A stretch of 64,000 nucleotides of DNA from Haliclystus octoradiatus (lineage: Eukaryota; Cnidaria; Staurozoa; Stauromedusae; Haliclystidae), in NCBI GenBank assembly GCA_916610825.1, contig OU744449.1, positions 22,209,793 through 22,273,792 on the forward strand. The letters run 5' to 3'. Positions 13,401 to 23,770 of the stretch are shown piece by piece (position 1 is the first letter of the stretch; the number at the start of each line of letters is the position of its first letter). Both the position numbers and the translations under genes were made by a program. The notes under the pieces are model-generated. The model did not search any database. It was not told the origin of the DNA and worked only from the letters and a program-made list of their open reading frames with translations.

Positions 13401-16400
13401 GTTTTTCTTTCACGGATGATTAGCATTTCGTGAACCAAACAGTCAAACTTGTTGTTACATTTTCTCACTACTGAAAACAGATGTTGTGAATCACTGATAG
13501 TCCTATTGTGTGAATGCAAGTGTCGTCCGACAGCCGAGCTCGATCCACCGTGTTCGGCAATGCGTTGATGAAGGTGTCGGCATTTAAAACCGACATAACT
13601 CGCATCACACGAGTCACACTTCAATTCATACACAACACATTGACGAGACAGTAAAATCGGTCTCGGCTCCTGGACTCTAAGTTCATCATTTAATTTTCTA
13701 CTTTTAAAATATCGGTCTAAACTGTTGACCGACTGCAACACTAAGAGTTCCTAATTGTTTGCGTAAAGAGTTAGCCGATATTTGGTACTTATACGGCAAT
13801 ATAATATTGATTGTATTGTTCTTTTGCGGATTTTCATTGTTAGTCGTAAGGCGATTAAATTTAGAAATGCAAAAATTAATAAAATCTAAAGGATACCTCA
13901 ATTTCAAAAATACATCTTTAATATTTAAACATTCTGAATTAAATATATTTTCATCGGACGATAACAGTCGTGCACGATCTAACATGGTTAAAATAAGGCC
14001 TCGTTTGTATTTTCATCAACATGTATTTCGTAATGAAGCAATAGTCCACAATCACTCGGATTTTTGTATATAGAGGCTTCTATAATAGAACCGTTTTTAT
14101 TGAGCAAAATGCCAAGGAATGATAATTTGTTATCTTGCTGTACCTCAAGAGTAATTTTTTTTTTTAAAGAGGAACTATTGTTTAAAACATTTAAAATCCT
14201 CTAAATCGCACATAAATACATTTGCCATTAATGGACCAAGCGGTGAACCCATAGCAACACCATCAATTTGCTCGTATAAATTACCATTTAATTGAAATAG
14301 TTGATTTTTAGTAGCTAATTGTAATAATTCAGTTACACCTTCGGAAGTAATGCAAAGATCGTACGTTTGGTTAAACCAATCATCTCTGGAGGCATGATCC
14401 ACGAGTATTTTTATTGTCTCTTCGACGGGAACATTTGTAAATGAAGAAGACACGTCATATGATACCAAAATGTCTGATTCACTTAGAGCTAAAGTTTTCG
14501 CTTCATCGCAAAATCCAAAAGCACCTTTCAAAGTAAAAATATTATTAGAAATTGGTTGTAGCTTTTTCTCTAGCCATTTTGCGAGCTTGAAGTTATACGT
14601 ATTAGTAGCACTTAGTATCGGTCGCATTGTTAACGTCTGTTTGTGGGTCTTTGGTAGGCCATACAAATGGGCAAGTCTAGAGCCACGGGGTAGAATACTG
14701 TCACCAATCTGCTTAGGCAAAATCCGTCCAATTGCTTCTGTTACTGCTCTTTCCTTTGCAAGTAGCGGATGGTCTACTTTTCTAGGTCTTCCTCTTTTCC
14801 GAGGGCCTTCCACAAATGGAGCGAACTTTTCGGGAATATCAATGGATGCCTTGTTCAATAATTCTATGTAATGGTGTTTATCCATCGCGACGACGCCATT
14901 CCCCTTATCGGGTTTGGTGACGACCATATCATTTCTCTTTTTTAACCTCTTGGCTGCCCTGACAAGTTGTTTTGGAGCAGATGGACCTTCGCGCTTAACA
15001 TAATTCAAAGCGATAGAACGGAGAGTTGCTGCTGTTAATTCTTTCCTTCCATCATGGTCTAATTTCCAGCAAGCTTTTTCTAAACTGGCTAAAATCATTT
15101 TGGAATCTTTTTCATTAGTTCTATTCGGAAGGGGAAATGTTAAGCCTCTTGATAGTACGAGTTTTTGAAAACTTGTAAGGGTTCTGTATTTCTTATTGAT
15201 ATCCCTATTAGCATTTAGCAGCTCGATTCGACCGGGGCTAACTGACCCAAAGGCTTTGTTTTCTGGGGCAATTATAGTGCCTTCTCTGTTACATACTGGA
15301 GATATAAACACAGATCATACAGTTTTATTTTCTCCTTACATCATTTAAAGCGGCCTCATAGATGGTTACTTAGCCAGCATTTTGAGCGATGTATATGTAT
15401 ATAATTTCATGTTTACCCTATACCTTTTGATTTCTCTACAACTTAGTACTTCGGATTCATGATCACAAGCCGTAATCTCGATATTGAATATTGTTCCATA
15501 GCCACATTCTGTGATGTAAGAAATATTATGAGAACAATGTATAAATTGTTTGCAAGGATATGTCGGATGATGATGGTAGCTGCCTTCTGTTTTCCCATAG
15601 CAAAAGGCTGAAAGAAATAACATAGATCTCTTTAAAGATATCAATTAGGTAGTGAAGTCAATCTCATATGGACATGGAAATACATAACTACAACATCGAA
15701 GTGATTCCTTAAGCCCAGTTTACACGATAACATTTCCTGTGACATATTTAATGTGTCAAAAAATGTTTAACTGACTAGACTTCCATCGCATACATGTTTC
15801 ACAGAAAAATGTGTCATATTTCGCTATATACACGGTCACATTTCATGTATCGTTAGGGAATGTGTCACAGGAAAGGTGCTCGTGTAAACTGGGATTTGCG
15901 CTTTATATTAAAATCATCACCAATGACGCTTACAAAAATGCCCATATCACAATCATTAATGTATTCCTACTAACATAGCCACGATAGACTATTAAATTAC
16001 ATTTATTTGCTAAGGAATAGTTTATAACGGAAATTTATAAATCAGAGCAAAATATATATTATTATTCACGGTCTGATTATTGCAAATACTAAATACTGGA
16101 AACTCAGAGCCACGCCGAATCAAAGATGTATAGATCGTATGAGAGTTATAGCGCAATTAATTGTAGTCGAGAATGTATCACCCACCGAAGGCACCCGTAC
16201 CATTTCTCTATTTCTAGAGGAGTGACTCTTTTCGCTGAGAACAGTGATGTTAAATGCCCCTTATTGACCTCAGTTGCAATGCTGTAGATGGTGGCTGAGC
16301 GCAAATATGATGTATGTAATTGATAACACTAATTTGTAACTGATAGATTTACAACTTACTTGTTGTGAATTCTTCTGTGGCTATACTGGAAACGATAGGA

Positions 16401-16438
16401 AGGATCAATATGATGACATTCATAACTGCCACAGTCAT
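1413..16438 (-). CDS. secreted chitin-binding / TSP1-repeat protein (six exons, 3' end outside window)
   Basis: I assembled this from splice phases. Exons are 16438-16360, 15607-15424, 12908-12397, 11916-11761, 10805-10632 and 1583-1413. Exon 1 begins MTVAVMNVIILILPIV, a signal peptide. Exon 2 has the six cysteines of a type-2 chitin-binding (peritrophin-A) domain with gaps of 15, 5, 9, 12 and 8 residues. Exon 3 is a Ser/Thr-rich linker with two 46-residue repeats. Exons 4-6 are each one thrombospondin type-1 module (for example WSHWGECSNTCGNG) of 156, 174 and 171 nt, all phase 1-1 as is usual for shuffled TSP1 modules. The phases fit at every junction (1, 2, 1, 1, 1). The family suggests an extracellular protein of a chitinous layer, mucus or matrix. 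The 9-kb gap before the last exon contains a LINE and a dead retroelement, so other exons may be missed. Linking the 1.5-kb exon to the rest is inference. Confidence 0.68.
1584..2599. other. no gene recognised
   Basis: Probable intron DNA upstream of the 1413-1583 exon. It contains several short runs around 'atgaaaatg' between about 1660 and 1810, a weak low-complexity repeat. No coding pattern is visible. Confidence 0.35.
2600..5584 (+). pseudogene. decayed reverse-transcriptase retroelement
   Basis: Pieces of one protein appear in order on the + strand, broken by stops and frameshifts. Near 3045-3210 is an N-terminal block (LARMMKEKLVDGDIQGAIR, then a block ending KHPDG). Near 4795-4910 is an RT-like block (GPLLFAF, then YLEDGILMGD). 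Near 5150-5290 is a block with LAGSDLKR and TLIPWGKGRSAIWDFTCPDT. Near 5500-5570 it ends AVQRGNA-like. This set, with 'LIPW..G...WD.T..DTLA' near the C-terminus, is a widespread invertebrate retroelement polyprotein that I recognise by its blocks but cannot place in a named clade. The middle has been replaced by the simple repeat at 3.2-3.8 kb. The 212-bp repeat at 5468-5679 includes its 3' end. A related dead copy lies at 18.3-19.4 kb. Confidence 0.6.
3220..3770 (+). repeat. imperfect tandem repeat based on TTCAAGTAAAA
   Basis: About 550 bp made of imperfect 20-30-nt units with the core 'tatttcaagtaaaag', drifting to 'ttttaagtaaaa' and 'actagtaaaa' further right. It sits inside the decayed retroelement where the catalytic RT region would be expected. 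Confidence 0.75.
5468..5679 (+). repeat. left copy of 212-bp direct repeat flanking LINE
   Basis: Runs from 'aatgctggg' to 'attgcacgt'. An almost identical copy lies at 9834-10045. I see one difference (ataaattttt against ataaagtttt). The two copies abut the two ends of the LINE at 5680-9833, as a target-site duplication would. The sequence itself is the 3' end of the older retroelement. Confidence 0.85.
6149..8224 (-). CDS. LINE endonuclease C-terminus and reverse transcriptase
   Basis: A 691-residue open frame. The first part (SASDHV-like 'NGASDHVVC' near residue 42) is the end of an APE-type endonuclease. RT blocks follow: 'SSGPDQLLSALLKK', 'PVTILSHLSKSFEKV', 'LDLSKAFDMVDH', 'GVPQGSILSPLLFNIY' and the catalytic YADD at residues about 504-507 (codons near 6715-6704). 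The C-terminal 'YKTYLRPHLEYCS' block is also present. The first in-frame Met is not the real start: the frame continues upstream to about 8385, where it joins the 8373-8900 frame through one frameshift. No stop interrupts the RT, so the copy is young. Confidence 0.9.
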   Translation of the reverse strand: MSDFALTNLITEITRPVSGTSIDVILSSNPQQFTETKTVPNGASDHVVCRTKCYSKMKKEVPKKITYRRTKSTNFEHLNEELSGINWEGTYIGANGTLNSADQTWNIWFSKIMKIIDQHAPLKTRLLKAARPPWINSEIEKAIRLRDTYSKDQGTPKSKLIFAKQRNAVTTLKRNAMKNFLSQTSKSPPKFFHQTLQRLTGIGKKSSTSVKRLLDNGKLISDSAEIADTFVNYFSDIIPPSKQWSKTDLNNHLSMRLISKQRNTSSFTFRYANDEEVWNIVNSIDNHKSSGPDQLLSALLKKILPSLSIPITDLYNHLITVGEIPIYWKYGLVTPIFKRDDPTKKENYHPVTILSHLSKSFEKVLSKQLQDHFNKILPCDMFGFLKGHCPETGGIKLVNDCQTAKENKLHTVLVSLDLSKAFDMVDHKILLKKLEAYNLCPSSLKFMPSYLTERTQAAKMCGSTSRKFPVTRGVPQGSILSPLLFNIYVADLSWLDINASLLRYADDTTVYYSSKSKAYAVETLNKDLENVTNWFHENCLHLNPKKSQAILIQSHSSTGLITPQVKIKSNLIEWSDSIKLLGIIIDKHISMKEHAQSCTKKFNLCLHRLRQIRGTLNFSMSINLYKTYLRPHLEYCSTLFTVLSFTNQQKLENLQISAIRQLNSSASTKTIDQNIKNNKLLDNKLGEQHAY
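8373..8900 (-). CDS. LINE N-terminal part: leader, 2A-like motif, endonuclease start
   Basis: A 175-residue frame that is the 5' part of the same LINE polyprotein. Residues 1-58 form a leader with a hydrophobic stretch (INLIIHFISNLL, then VTLLITL). Residues 58-66 read GDIHPNPGP, close to the C-terminal signature of 2A ribosome-skipping peptides (D-x-E-x-N-P-G-P) but with His where Glu is usual. The APE endonuclease begins just after with 'IITWNCNSLGKK' and 'GICETKL'. The frame stops at 'SIILT' and resumes one frame over with 'SFSAVEYYN', so a small indel separates the two halves. Confidence 0.85.
   Translation of the reverse strand: MPIDSVQFRVNIGVFNSSSFYTVSQSTDTKLKYHAINLIIHFISNLLHHVTLLITLSGDIHPNPGPTAIEIITWNCNSLGKKIDEVDRIITGPQNCVIGICETKLNQRISSNQLAIPGFTLYRKDRPNSTAGGGLAYYISDNLQCRRRHSWESESIEVLVIDIKTADKTISIILT
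9050..9720 (-). repeat. 135-137-bp tandem repeats in LINE 5' region
   Basis: About five copies of a unit containing 'ccaactcataaataaatcc', 'tctgacgatgttattaagc' and 'tgatataaaacgata'. Starts near 9057, 9198, 9333, 9470 and 9606 give periods of 141, 135, 137 and 136 bp. Since the LINE is on the - strand, the array is upstream of its coding region and may be its 5' UTR or promoter monomers. Confidence 0.85.
9834..10045 (+). repeat. right copy of 212-bp direct repeat flanking LINE
   Basis: Second copy of the repeat at 5468-5679, starting directly at the 5' end of the LINE. See that entry. Confidence 0.85.
10046..10631. other. intron DNA, nothing recognised
   Basis: AT-rich sequence between the LINE-flanking repeat and the TSP1 exon at 10632-10805. 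No open frame or repeat stands out. Confidence 0.4.
12419..12694 (-). repeat. two 138-bp coding repeats in the Ser/Thr linker
   Basis: Two near-identical units with a period of 138 bp (46 codons), starting with 'cgcttgttagtgc' at 12421 and 12559. In the protein each unit contains AHEDATHLV and SSHILPSDMLKSITLITAA. Only a few substitutions separate them and the frame is kept, so the duplication is recent and tolerated. Confidence 0.85.
13169..13198 (-). ncRNA. hammerhead-ribozyme-like core in Penelope element
   Basis: On the - strand, CTGACGA (13198-13192) is followed by a hairpin with GGTAT/ATACC arms and then GAAA (13172-13169). This is the CUGANGA - stem II - GAAA core of a hammerhead ribozyme. 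Such motifs are known in Penelope-like elements. I could not build a convincing stem I and cleavage site upstream, so it may be decayed. Confidence 0.4.
13379..13741 (-). pseudogene. Penelope GIY-YIG endonuclease domain
   Basis: The block 'CVVYELKCDSCDASYVG' followed by 'LHQRIAEH' is the GIY-YIG nuclease of Penelope-like elements. The upstream frame (13985-13704) ends 'VGQQFRPIF' and this frame resumes at 'KSRKLNDEL', so one frameshift splits what was one protein. Confidence 0.8.
14175..15311 (-). pseudogene. Penelope-like reverse transcriptase, active site deleted
   Basis: A 378-residue frame with the Penelope RT landmarks: 'MVVTKPDKGNGVVAMDKHHY', 'GSRLAHLYGLPKTHK', 'MRPILSATNTYNFKLAKWL', 'VSYDVSSSFTNVPV' and 'DGVAMGSPLGPLMANVFM'. 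It stops after 'CDLEDFKCFKQ'. Downstream, another frame picks up with 'LEVQQDNKLSFLGILL', which normally lies well after the YxDD motif. About 50-70 residues including the catalytic aspartates are therefore missing. The copy is dead. Confidence 0.85.
15714..15893. mobile_element. 180-bp MITE with 13-bp perfect inverted ends
   Basis: Begins 'cccagtttacacg' and ends 'cgtgtaaactggg'. The similarity of the arms continues to 'cctgtgaca' on both sides (about 30 bp). No clear target duplication is visible. It lies in the first intron of the TSP1/chitin-binding gene. Confidence 0.75.
16170..16310 (-). mobile_element. tRNA-SINE remnant (family A, head missing)
   Basis: The stretch 'ccgaaggcacccgtacca' followed by 'ctctatttctagaggagtg' matches the tail domain of the SINE copies at 54.0, 59.7 and 62.7 kb. 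The tRNA head is absent and the rest has drifted. Confidence 0.7.
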
Positions 16439-16499
16439 TTTGAAATCTACAAAAAGATTACGGTCATGTATACTGTACAACACAACTATAACAGACAAT

Positions 16500-18240
16500 G
16501 CATCACACTGGTTGGTAACACTAACGGATTCTTATATATAGGAAGGATTCAAGCAAATTTACTATATTTAAATAGCACAATTCGTTTTAGAAACTATTCA
16601 TATCTGTTTAATTAATCTATTGGATATCTATTATGTATAAATAGCTAATATTTGAAAGTACTTTTAGAGAGCGCAATCAAATTTAACATGTTATGCTTGT
16701 TAGAGAATAATATTTGAATAGCAGGGTTGAATTAAACTGAAAATAATAAGGTGAGGGAAATAAAATAATATCTAAAGAAACATAATTTAAGTTTGATTTA
16801 TGTTTAATTAAAGAAATGTAGGAGCTCGAAAGCAAAATCTGAATTCCTTGATTGGGTGCATAATTATTGTGCGTTGGTTTGAAAACTGAATTTCAATCAT
16901 CAAGTGATAGCCATGAAGTTGATACCAAATGTTTATTAGATATTCGATTGCTCCTTTTTAATAGCACAGGGTTTATTGTTGGACTATATTGATGAAATGT
17001 TCAAAGTGGAATACGTTTGTTGGACTACAAGAAATTTAATTTGTATTTTCAATAGCTTCCCTTGAAGTTTATCCAGCTCTATACAAAACAAGTTGAGGCG
17101 ATTAAAGAAATATCTCTGTCTATACAAAATATTACATAAGCATAAACCATATATATGTAGCAATATCAATGATTGCAGGCGTTTAATAATAGAATCGAGG
17201 CTGGTACACAGTCTATACAGTTTTTAATGGTTAGTGAATTTTATTAACTGTTACTTGAACATTGAACAATGCATATCACAACCTTCCGAGATATACTCAA
17301 ATATGAAACTTAGTGATGTCAATAAGCTGTTATGCTTGTGAGAAAAAATGTCTGAACCGCACACCTCAAATTCTTTGCAAAAAGTTTTAAATTTGGCTGC
17401 ACTTTGACATTTCACAAAATAATCCTTAATAAGAAGCTTTATTGTAGTTTTAATTATCCATAGTTGCTATAAATCATTTATTTTATGATTATCTTTGGAA
17501 AAACTACTGTACTTTTTCCCAAAAATGTTCATGACTTTGTTAAAAAAAAAATAGAGAAGTTTAACCGGCTATTTCTAATGTCCTCAACAAGAGATTTTGA
17601 ATGATCCAGTTCGTCTAAACGAGGCCTGGAATAACACAGGAAGATCAATTTTTAGAATTATCAGAATTTTGCTTTCGAAGGATGCCAAATTTTTTGAACA
17701 TGAAGAATATATTTTAAAATATGGAATATATAGGTTATAACATAACTCTTGATGAATAATGCTAACTAGTGTCATTTAAGCTATTTTTACTTTAACATAA
17801 TTTGTAATAAGTAACATGTACAATTACAGAAATAGATTATTAAGTTGCGCAATATTTATTAATAGTTATACAATACTGGATGCTGTATTGACAAGCTGCA
17901 GATCACCAAAGTCACCGTCTGGGAATTGATATTTACGGGAGCGTGAACCTCAGATGCAGATGATAGTGGTGCGGAGTAAGCTGAAGCAGATTTTGCGCTT
18001 TACCCAGGCAGAAGTTTCACCTAAAGGTAGACCATGTTTTTTAGAGATCATGTCACCCAGTCGTCTGTAGAATTGTTGTATTTCTCTACCAAGATATTAT
18101 AATAGAACCAAGATAGTCTAACTCAGATTTGTGTTTTTGAGAGTTTTAAACAGGCCATAATATTAACTTACCTTTGTGAAAATCAACCAAATAAATTGTA
18201 TTTAACATCCTCAAGCATTGAATAATTCAAATTTAAAAAC
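16500..18240. other. no gene recognised
   Basis: AT-rich DNA upstream of the signal-peptide exon. Promoter elements for that gene are expected near 16.45-16.6 kb; 'tatata' occurs near 16530-16540 but I cannot confirm a start site. The short open frames here look random. Confidence 0.35.
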
Positions 18241-18289
18241 GACGTCTTTGCCCGACATCAATAACATCCTCAAAAGTCTATCTCTGTTG

Positions 18290-19440
18290 ACCCAATATCG
18301 ATCATTTCACAAATTTCAGCTAGCAAGTTGATCTCTTTAATCCAAGTATAAACTAAAGATTCTACATATTCATGTTTAAATAACGGACTGCCAAGCACTG
18401 CACCGAGATGACGTTTTCCTTCTGCAGTTATCTTGATTCCAGTTCCCGAAAGTATTTTTTCAGCAAACTCAATTTTCTCTCGTTTTACAATCAGCTTACA
18501 ATCAGCAAAATTTGTTAAGCTCTGCCACCAATGAAGGACGTTCTCAAGTTTTCCAGCTCAACTCAAGTCATCTGCATATGCAGCATGCTTTGTCTTGTTC
18601 ACTGACAAAACATTTAACATAGGGATGGACCCCAGAGCATAAAAGGACATAGCTGTTGAATCACCTTGTGTAGTACCTTCTTGTGATGATATTCCTATCC
18701 CGCCTGATACAAATAGGCGTGCATGTTGGTTATATGAGTTGATTGCATACGATGCGATGATTGGGTATATGATGCAGATGTTGTGTAATATAACATTTCG
18801 GTTGATGCGGTTAAAAGCATAATCGGCGTCGACAAATAAGTCAGCATCACATTCATTGTCATAGTATTGTGCACATTGAATGGATAACAACATCGAAGCC
18901 ACCACGCTCGTCAGCACATAGTAGAAGGTCTCCTTCACTGCTAAGAATGCCGTCCTTGAATTTTTTATAGCTACTGCACGACCAATTATTCTACATAATA
19001 CCTCGCCAACCCCAATTGGTCTCAAACCTGGGTTTTTGTTCAAAGGGATCAGCTTGCTTTCCAGGAATGCTTCCAAGGAACCATCGGCTCTACAATATCG
19101 AATTAATCAAAGCTTCCTAGTCATTTCTGTTATAGAACTGCATAAATTAATGCTATGACGTCCTAATGGTGATGATGTTAAATCCTACGCCAACAATCGG
19201 AGTCAAGATTTGAAGGTCCTGAAGCACCCTAAACCTCGCGTGCCATTTTTGTATCAGCAGGCCATCAATTGACTCGTAGGCATATTCACGGTAAGAGGAT
19301 TCTGGGCCTTGTATGAGTAAATCTGTGAATTTAACTTCATGTGCTGGGTGTTTTTCCTCAAGCAGGCTGATGTTCTCATCAGTAATCGTCATTATTCCAC
19401 TAGATTTGCAATCAGATAATAAGTAGAGCAGGGTTCATTT
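18290..19440 (-). pseudogene. decayed reverse-transcriptase retroelement, second copy
   Basis: On the - strand an N-terminal block with 'ISLLEEKHPA' (19392-19153) is followed, with frameshifts, by an RT frame at 19076-18558 containing 'LIPLNKNPGLRPIGVGEVL', 'DADYAFNRINR', 'EGTTQGDSTAM' and 'YADDLS'. A further block reads 'ITAEGKRHLGAVLGS' in another frame near 18440-18390. These are the blocks of the same retroelement superfamily as the relic at 2.6-5.6 kb. Several breaks make it non-functional. Confidence 0.75.
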
Positions 19441-19939
19441 TTCCTTCTAGCATAAAGTCATTGAAACTTTTTGCTAAATCTTTGATGTTATTGCCACAAT
19501 GATTTTGACTGATCAATTTGAATTTTACGTAATATCTTACTTCTCTTACAAATGTGTAAAAATCACAAGTCTTCCAAAGTCGTAGGCACCTTTCTAATTG
19601 ATGAGAATGCTCCTTTGACTTATAGAAGGCATGAAGGCATTATAATATAGAAGGCATTATCATCAAAGCTTTCAAAGCTATCACTTTGAATGGGGAGTCA
19701 TTGACCCAAAAATACCAGGCGAGTATATATAATTGCATTTCAATAAAATGAATGAAAGAGACACTCCTCGTATTGATAATTACATGAGTTAAATATTTAA
19801 TTTTAATTTATATATGAACTAATAGTGAGTGAATAAATGATAAAATGTGAGAAAACCTAAATGGAATAAAATGTAAAATTGGATATTATGTATGTACATT
19901 GAAAATTCTAAAATAAGTCTCTGGAAGTCATCAAATTAC

Positions 19940-21560
19940 TCATTCCACGTCTTTGTTTCTCTGTTGGTGGATATAACAATAAGAGTTCAAGAGCAGAGTT
20001 ATTTGACTTAATATTGATTAAAAGTCTATTTCTTTTCTTTGCTAAAGTCAATGTTGCATCACCCACTCCTTCTTCCTTCAGTTGCTCAGTTGAAATTGTT
20101 CGGTGATAGTGAATTCCAAGACATAACCTGGCAGAGCACGCTGACTTTCGTTGATGTGGCTTTCTCGTGTTGATGTTAGTGGCAGGACCTCAAGACCATA
20201 GAGAAAGACAGATTCAACAGCTGATACAAACAACTTAACTTTCGTGTTGTTGGAAACAGAAGAATGGAATAGTGTCGATAGTTGATGGGCTGCTGACCAT
20301 GCTAGGGCCCGACGACTTTTTATTGCAGAATCAGGATTAGTTGTTCTCATGCCAAGGTAATTGAAATCTGAAATTTCCTCTAGGACTTTACCAGAGGGAA
20401 GGGAAATAGCCCGAGTTGATGAGTGACCAATGTGATCTTTGTTTTAGTTACATTGATTTTTAGCCCAACCTTTGCATTTTATAGAAGGCGATGTCATCAG
20501 CATATGCCATGGGTAGGGATACGAATCTCCGGATATCTGCAACTACGTTTGCGCCGTACAGTATATCCTTCAAGCTTTGCATCTCGAGAAACAGCATCAA
20601 GAAGAACAATAAATAGAAATGGTGAGAGAGTGTCGCCTTGTAATACTCCAGATGATGTTTCAAACTGCTGGCCAGTAGTTCCATCAATTTTTGCTTTAGC
20701 CGTTGTAGATTCGTATAGATTTACAATAGCCTTGGTGAGTCAGATACGCAATGATAGCCAAGCACCACAGGAATGGATTGTCTGCATACAGAATCAAACG
20801 TCTTCTTGAAATCGACGAAGATGATTGTTAAATTTCGTTGATATTTTCTGCAATCATCTATAATTACATGCAGAGCTGCAATTTGCATAACGTTGTTACG
20901 TTTCGGAACTAATCCAGCTTGGTAATGTGAGATGCCGGTTACAATTTGAGCTTGGATTCTCTTTAGTAATATTCAATTGTAGATTTTCGGACAGCTGCAC
21001 ATCAGTGAAATACCTCTTAGATTGTTTACAGAGTTTGATGATCCCTTCTTTGGTATTGATGATATCAGAGATTCGCGCTATTTTGTAGGTGCTTGGTCTT
21101 CATTGATTGTAGAGTGAAAGTTTATAACTCGTACGATATCTGTCAGCGTTGGTGGCATAGCTAGGGCCGGGATATTATCTGGGCCAGGAGCACCATTTAG
21201 AGTTGTTCTTTTGATAGCTCGGGTCATTTCACTACATGTGATTGGAGAACATCTGTATTGAATATTGTCAGCTTCAGGGTAGTTTGGCTCCAGTGTATTA
21301 GAATTAACAGGTGGTTGGTTGAGAAGAGCGTAGTAGTGGCTCATAACTTTGTTTATTCTATCTTCCGTTGATAGGGCGGGAATTAGAGAACTTTGATACT
21401 CCTTCTTACCAGTTGATTCTTTGATGATTCTCCAAGCAAGTTTCGAATTCCCTCTTGCATTTGCTTCTTCAATCTTCACCAGGCGAATACATTCATCATT
21501 ATATGCTTTTCCTGCTTTACCAGAGGGTAGCATAAAAGGTTTTGTTTCCAGGTTAGACAT
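19940..21560 (-). pseudogene. decayed non-LTR reverse transcriptase
   Basis: Fragments in order on the - strand: 21560-21078 with 'SKLAWRIIKESTGKK' and 'GAPGPDNIPA' (RT block 0-1), then 20687-20460 ending 'MAYADDIAFYKMQRLG' (RT active site), then 20350-20078 with 'RRALAWSAAHQLSTLF' and 'KVKLFVSAVESVFLYGLEVL' (C-terminal block). This is a different LINE from the one at 5.7-9.8 kb, of RTE/L1-like appearance. Stops and frameshifts between the pieces show it is dead. Confidence 0.75.
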
Positions 21561-22584
21561 TCCTCATAAGTAGCAGAAATGGCCTGGTTGGATAAAATAC
21601 TTTAGACTTTTCATTAGTTAAAAACCTATACCGTACTTTATGAGTTGAACTTTTATGATTGACTTTTTCCAGTCATCCCAATGATGTTATTTGTTTTTTT
21701 TATGTTATTCGTTGTTTGTACTAGTTCAAGAAAACGCTACTTAACATGGAGATGATCGATCGTAGTAAGAATAATTCGCGGTAGATATTGTTCCGGCTGC
21801 AAGAAAGCTGTTCTCAAAAGATAATGTTCCATGCGTCCTTTGCGCATGCGTATTTAGATAGTAAACATGGCTGTGTCGATCGATCCAATTTCATCTTAAG
21901 TAGCTTGTAAAAGAATTCATAGCACCGTAGATTTTATCAATTGTTTGGAATAAATATAAGACAGAAACGATATTCAACAGATATATTTTAATAATTTATT
22001 CTGTACTTGATTTATCGAAGCTAATCAGGGAAGCGACTCATTTCAATCTTAATTTTTTAGCGTTTTTAATGTTTCGGTTTCAGAGAATATTTATGTGATA
22101 ATATTTCAATATTAAAACATTTCCCCTGTGGTGATTTGTAATAATATGGGATAGCCACGTATTAGTCATCTCCTTATCCTATATATAGCTGATGCTATAT
22201 GCCTACCAATTCTGATTTTGCCTTATATCAAAAGTCACAACTCTGAAACTTAAAACAGAAGCCGTGTACCCGAGTTTGTTCATTTTTTTTCTATAAATTT
22301 GGAAGCACAGTGTGGTATCTAGCGTCGTGAATCTCTCATGTATAAAGTATTTTCAGCCTCTAGCACTTCCATTTTAAATTCCTTTATATTCTATTATTAA
22401 ATTGATGAACAGAATTGTTATTAACGTGATAGAGGAACAGGACGGTCCGTCGCCAATTCATCTTGAACGAAGGTGAGAGAAAAGCAAGCAACAGATTACG
22501 CATGCACAAAAGACGCACGGAACATTATCGCTAGTAGTCGGGATGAAGCCAACATTTCACAACATTTGATAAAATTTCGTATCA

Positions 22585-22722
22585 ATGTTGTGATAATCCT
22601 GGCTTCATTTGGCCACCCCAGCCAGCATTTTGCCAGCAATTTCACATGCATCGCCGGTGCTGGCCAAATGCTGGCAAACTTGTAGCTGGGGTGGGAAAAT
22701 GAAGCCAGCATTTTCACAACAT
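22585..22722. mobile_element. 138-bp foldback MITE
   Basis: Imperfect inverted arms of about 54 bp, from 'atgttgtgataatcctggcttcattt' on the left to 'aaatgaagccagcattttcacaacat' on the right, joined by 'ccagca'/'tgctgg' motifs. The end motif 'gaagccagcattttcacaacat' recurs alone near 22543-22565 and 23211-23232, so related copies or fragments are close by. Confidence 0.65.
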
Positions 22723-22729
22723 CTGGAAC

Positions 22730-23739
22730 CGGAAAGAAATTTCTAAAAGGGAAAATTATCTTCGGTTTCATTCGATTTAGAATTATACTTATACAAATTA
22801 TTCTCGTTCAATAATATTTTCTTTTTGGTTGTCCTTCTTTGCTCTACTTCATGGGCAATTTTAAATTAAACCTCAATACATTTTTAATAATCAGCCTCTG
22901 TTGAATCGTATGTACTTTCTTTGTCACTATGAAGGGTATTCGATCGCAGAGATATTAAAATCCCTTGATAATTTCGAATAAATAGCAAAAACTGCTACAG
23001 AAAATGAAAAACTTTATTATTAGTATTTTTCGACTCTATAAAATGATAAATCAAAATTTTCATAGCAAGACTTTCACACCAAACTGTTAGTCATTACATG
23101 ACTAACTAAAAACATTACATAATCATTTACCAATAATAGAGACGTTTTTTTTATTATTCGAAATTCAATATGTCAAATGTTGTGAAAATGCTTTCTAGGG
23201 ATGCCAAACGAAGCCAGCATTTTCGCAACATCGATATTGTGGAAAAGCTGACCGGGCTTAATATTTTACGTCCCTTTCTGCAAATTCCCAACAGAGAGTT
23301 CTAAAAAACTCTAATCAATTTACGTTATTTTACCAATCGAAACAATTAAAACTCTTGATGCCTTGCTGACAAATTAGCCCACCCTCGTTATCAATTGTAT
23401 GAATGATAAATGATCGTTGTTAGCAGGATATTTACATCTCTAAGGTGCCAGATGCATAAAGAATTTTTGAAATAAGCTGAAAATAGAATTTAATACAAAT
23501 AACAGCATCGGCAAAGAATCATAAAATGTTCTAGAGTTACCCCCTGATCTAGCCCATATACGTTATTAGACATAGACTGAGCGCTTTGACGTCAGTGAAT
23601 GGAGTGACGCTTTTCCGCCAAGGACAATCAAAATGGTAGCAGCATAAGGAAAAATTGAGTTTCGAATATTAGCAAAGTCAATTGGAACCGATATAAAACT
23701 ATGCACTATGATTGAGAAACTTTGAGAAAGGCAACTTTA

Positions 23740-23740
<1 letters not shown>
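22730..23740. other. no gene recognised
   Basis: AT-rich DNA with a solo MITE end near 23211-23232 and otherwise no feature I can support. Confidence 0.35.

Positions 23741-23770
<30 letters not shown>

Larger units (their letters stand above)
13150..15311 (-). mobile_element. Penelope-like retroelement, decayed
   Basis: The RT (15311-14175), a link segment (13985-13704) and a GIY-YIG endonuclease (13741-13379) appear in the Penelope order on the - strand. The segment that should carry the YxDD motif has been deleted near 14175, and a frameshift separates link and endonuclease near 13710. A hammerhead-like core follows at 13198-13169. It sits in the intron between the chitin-binding and linker exons of the TSP1 gene. 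The ends are approximate. Confidence 0.8.
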
